NCBI GenBank assembly: GCA_027083715.1
Contig: JALWNR010000210.1
Location: 1 to 5,795, forward strand
Direction of reading: 5' to 3'
DNA length: 5,795 bases
From: Bacteroidales bacterium
GTDB lineage: Bacteria > Bacteroidota > Bacteroidia > Bacteroidales > NBLH01
In this document: positions 4,693 to 5,795 of the stretch, one piece after another
How positions within the stretch are numbered: position 1 is the stretch's first letter
Layout of the letters: every line of letters begins with the position of its first letter
Notes under the pieces: generated by a model
Told to the model about the DNA's origin: nothing
What the model saw: the letters and a program-made list of their open reading frames with translations, nothing else
Database searches by the model: none
Program-made: the position numbers and the translations under genes

Positions 4693-5795
4693 TAAAAAAG
4701 TCCTCCGTTTTGATAAATTTCCAATTGAACTTCAGAGAACGGTTCCGCATCAATTTCAATATTTTTTGTCAGGTTTTTGATTTTTCCGTTTTTCAAATCC
4801 AGTTCCACTTCATTCCCGTCTTCTAATTGCAAATTTTCCACATCTTTTGCCGTAATAATCGGGAAAGCTGCATTAATGGCATTACGTTCGTAAATGGCAC
4901 CAAAAGATTTTGCTACAATAGCTTGAACACCAAGTGCTTTAAAGCAATCTACCGCTTGTTGGCGCGAACTCCCGCTACCAAAATTTTTATGAACAATTAC
5001 AATATCTCCGGGCTGTGCTTTTTTTGAGAAATCCTCATAACCTTCCAGATTATCAAAAGTGTATTGTCCCATTTCATTAATATCAGTAATTGCCAGATAA
5101 CGGTTGTGAAAAATCATATCCGTATCAATATTATCCTCAGGTATGTACCAAACTCTTCCTTTCAGTACTTCGGGCTTTACGGCATGTTCTTTTTGCTGCT
5201 TGTTGCGTTCTTCGTGCGTAGCGTTTTCCTCATAATGCGCTTCAAAAACAGCCGGTTCATCAGGTATGTCGTCAAAAGTAGTGATATATCCTGCTAAAGC
5301 AGAAGCTGCTACTGTTGCCGGCGATGCCAGATAAACCAGTCCTTTTCCCTGCTTTCCGGGGAAGTTACGGTTTCCGGTACTGATGGTAATTTCTCCTTCA
5401 CCGTTTTGTCCAACCTGCCCTGCTGCACAGCCTGCACAACCGGCATTGGAAACTAAGGCTCCGGCTTCGCGGAAAATTTTAATTAAACCTTCTTCCAAAC
5501 ACTGATCCCAAATTGCATTAGTGGTAGGTACAATTTTCAAAACCACTCCGGGGGCTACGGTTTTACCCTTTAAAACTTCTGCAACCTCGCGCATATCCTC
5601 CATGCGTCCGTTGGTACAAGAGCCGATAAAAGCAGAATCAATTTTTGTTTTTTTAGCTTCGATAATACTTACTGCATCATGCGGCTTTCCGGGTAGCGAA
5701 ACCATTGGTACAAAGCCGGATAAATCAATATCAAATACCTGATCGTATCTTGCATCAGGGTCGGCTTCCACACGTTCTAATTTACGTCCTGTTGC
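4692..5795 (-). CDS. Fused aconitase-superfamily hydro-lyase, N-terminus cut by window edge
   Basis: The frame is open to the right edge, so the 5' end is outside the window. The 367 visible residues cover the later part of the LeuC-like region and the whole LeuD-like domain. Counting from the first visible residue: IGSCTNGR (57-64; Cys60 a cluster ligand), CAGC (120-123, the other two ligands), STGNRNFPGKQG (139-150) and VYLASPATVAASA (154-166) close the catalytic part. A charged linker of about 45 residues follows (about 171-212). The swivel domain then begins with GRVWYIPEDNIDTD and contains NRYLAITD (231-238) and FGSGSSRQQA (272-281). The opening EADPDARYDQVFDIDLS resembles the aconitases annotated as Aquifex type, but the swivel domain is closer to archaeal LeuD/HacB. 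The Arg often found after YL in homoaconitase-type loops is Ala here. CGPC has become CAGC and REHA has become RQQA. The fold and [4Fe-4S] chemistry are sure; the substrate is open. It is first of the three visible cluster genes. Confidence 0.92.
   Translation of the reverse strand, partial: ATGRKLERVEADPDARYDQVFDIDLSGFVPMVSLPGKPHDAVSIIEAKKTKIDSAFIGSCTNGRMEDMREVAEVLKGKTVAPGVVLKIVPTTNAIWDQCLEEGLIKIFREAGALVSNAGCAGCAAGQVGQNGEGEITISTGNRNFPGKQGKGLVYLASPATVAASALAGYITTFDDIPDEPAVFEAHYEENATHEERNKQQKEHAVKPEVLKGRVWYIPEDNIDTDMIFHNRYLAITDINEMGQYTFDNLEGYEDFSKKAQPGDIVIVHKNFGSGSSRQQAVDCFKALGVQAIVAKSFGAIYERNAINAAFPIITAKDVENLQLEDGNEVELDLKNGKIKNLTKNIEIDAEPFSEVQLEIYQNGGLF

Overview
The window is AT-rich chromosomal DNA that looks like Bacteroidota. 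The signs are: no Shine-Dalgarno sequences before any start, a near-consensus Bacteroidota promoter (TTG, 18 nt, TAnnTTTG) in front of the tRNA, a lipoprotein signal with an acidic stretch right after the lipobox Cys, and degenerate 8-nt intergenic repeats of a kind common in that phylum. The species cannot be named from this sequence. All recognisable genes lie on the minus strand, so transcription runs from high to low coordinates.

Right half (2325-5795): three consecutive minus-strand genes, probably one transcript. First comes the C-terminal 367 residues of a fused (LeuC+LeuD-like) aconitase-superfamily hydro-lyase whose 5' end is outside the window. Next is a 155-residue protein of unknown function. 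Last is a complete 591-residue second fused aconitase-superfamily enzyme. Both enzymes keep the three Cys ligands of a [4Fe-4S] cluster and the GSSR motif of the swivel domain. They differ strongly in the loop that sets substrate choice, so they are not simple duplicates. They probably catalyse dehydration/hydration steps on two different substrates (citrate, isopropylmalate, citramalate, homocitrate or similar); the sequence does not decide which.

Middle (2025-2327): a 287-bp non-coding mobile-element relic. It has 17-bp terminal inverted repeats (one mismatch), is flanked by a perfect 8-bp target duplication, and contains a second imperfect palindrome. The right-hand duplication overlaps the stop codon of the 591-residue enzyme, so the element sits directly at the 3' end of that gene without breaking it.

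Left half (1-1980): a small lipoprotein gene (1454-1951), a strong 15-bp hairpin of puzzling orientation (1361-1395), a tRNA-Arg(UCU) gene with its own promoter and terminator (1139-1308), about 350 bp of non-coding DNA with several palindromes, and the N-terminal 263 residues of a secreted or periplasmic TPR protein that runs off the left edge. These genes show no functional link with the hydro-lyase cluster. No CRISPR array, integrase or complete IS is present.
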